From Haliclona indistincta (Eukaryota > Porifera > Demospongiae > Haplosclerida > Chalinidae), in NCBI GenBank assembly GCA_964017065.1, contig OZ024790.1, forward strand, positions 2,598,631 through 2,662,630: 64,000 bases of DNA, in the 5' to 3' direction. How positions within the stretch are numbered: the stretch's first letter is position 1; every line of letters starts with the position of its first letter. Positions 62,979 through 64,000 of this stretch are shown one piece after another. The position numbers and the translations under genes were made by a program. A model generated the notes under the pieces. It was not told where the DNA came from. It did not search any database and worked only from the letters and a program-made list of their open reading frames with translations.

Positions 62979-64000
62979 CTGCAGGTGATGATGAAGACGA
63001 TCAATAAATGGCTATCATGCTGTAAAGTAGCTCCCTCAATTAGTGTGGAGACATAATGTCTACTATGCTTGTAAAATAAGATTACATGGGCCATTATCAT
63101 AAAAATTATGTCAATTATGTCTTTTTTCAGTAACAAGCCGTAAACTTCAAAATTTCAAACATTTACCCTAATTAATACAGACCAATATTTATTACTAGTA
63201 GAGTACAGAGAAGAGACACTTAGATGTAAAAGAAGGAAAAACAAAAACAAAACAAAAAGGAATTCACTAAAGCACACAAAAACAAACAATAAAAACAACA
63301 CAAAAGCCAAGACAGGACAGGTAAAGGAAAAAAATTGCAAGTACAGACAGTGCTTCCAGTCTAAACATTCCAATTTACCACATTTCACCTACATGAAATG
63401 TTTTGCTCGTAAAAGCTAAACTATAGATGTCATAGTTATATGATTTGGTGAGAGAGTTGATACATCAATCTAGAGTATGTGTGTATATTTAGGAACACAT
63501 GCCTTATTTCATCTCGAAGATATCAGCAGTTCAGTGGCAGTTGTTGGAAACACCAATTATCATTTATTTTTAGGCCATAAAAACTGCTATAATATTATTG
63601 TTAGTAGAGCTGGGCGAAAGTACTATATCACATTCACGATATTTTTTCTCCATACTTTCACGATAGTAATTAACATATCAAAAAATTACAAAAAATTAAT
63701 GTTTAAACAGTGATGGTCTACAATGAAAAATTAAAATTAAGGAAGGTTTTCAGCTAAGAAATCTAATCTATTAACATTCTCTGGCAGCAAGCATGACCTT
63801 TTCTCTGACACAATGTGACTTAACAGGTACAGCTATAGGTATTGTCTAGCAAGCTGAGAGAGTAATGGGTATCATGGGATGGGAATCCAAAGTGTTTCCA
63901 CACTGCCCTTGTTGCACCTTCTAGGGGGAGTATCTCTTTTGCCATGGTTTTGATAGTTGGTTAGTCTGGCTTTGATAAGACACTGCTGTTTTGGCAAGGA
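62979..64000. other. Upstream intron or flank, no gene recognised
   Basis: AT-rich with an A-rich stretch near 63230-63310. More ankyrin exons of the gene on the minus strand are expected past the window, but none is recognised here. Confidence 0.5.

Overview
This window is eukaryotic and most likely comes from an early-branching marine metazoan, with a demosponge as the best guess. The evidence is short GT-AG introns (often 50-100 bp) in an AT-rich sequence, a NACHT-LRR gene, a Roc-COR-death-domain gene with ankyrin coding, and large families of immune-type and signalling genes. The phylum is an inference. No operons, ribosome binding sites or bacterial features are present.

Layout. 3-2363 (+): 3' part of an NLR-like NACHT-LRR gene. 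2662-14520 (-): three tandem membrane-anchored alpha/beta-hydrolase (EPHX3/4-like epoxide hydrolase) genes. The middle one is chimeric and carries two alternative versions of one 71-nt exon. 14521-14767: a 247-bp divergent promoter. 14768-39760 (+): six tandem copies of a gene encoding six kelch repeats, a coiled coil and a TKL-type kinase. Five are complete and the sixth runs into a 200-N gap. Each spacer holds a decayed piece of the kelch exon, and four of the five also hold a relic of the epoxide hydrolase exon, which records how the array arose. 40000-43369 (+): an Ig-domain type I membrane receptor with a tyrosine-containing tail and one frameshift. 43868-44956: a related broken receptor gene carrying a 554-bp transposon. 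46102-62978 (-): a Roc-COR-death-domain gene. Its only visible upstream exon is an ankyrin-repeat exon lying 14 kb away in matching phase.

That 14.1-kb intron holds palindromic elements, a complete 4,052-bp TA-flanked DNA transposon with 0.53-kb terminal inverted repeats, and a 5.5-kb array of a 34-bp satellite. The transposon has two convergent genes: a DDE transposase and a HIRAN-domain protein.

How the parts relate. NLR, Roc-COR-death and Ig-receptor proteins are typical of innate recognition and signalling. The kelch-kinase family is nearly identical between copies except for one inter-blade loop that differs in each copy, which would fit a diversified recognition surface feeding a conserved kinase. 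A joint pathway is inference only. The strongest candidates for something undescribed are the kelch-kinase array, the two-gene HIRAN/DDE transposon and the mutually exclusive exon pair in the chimeric hydrolase.
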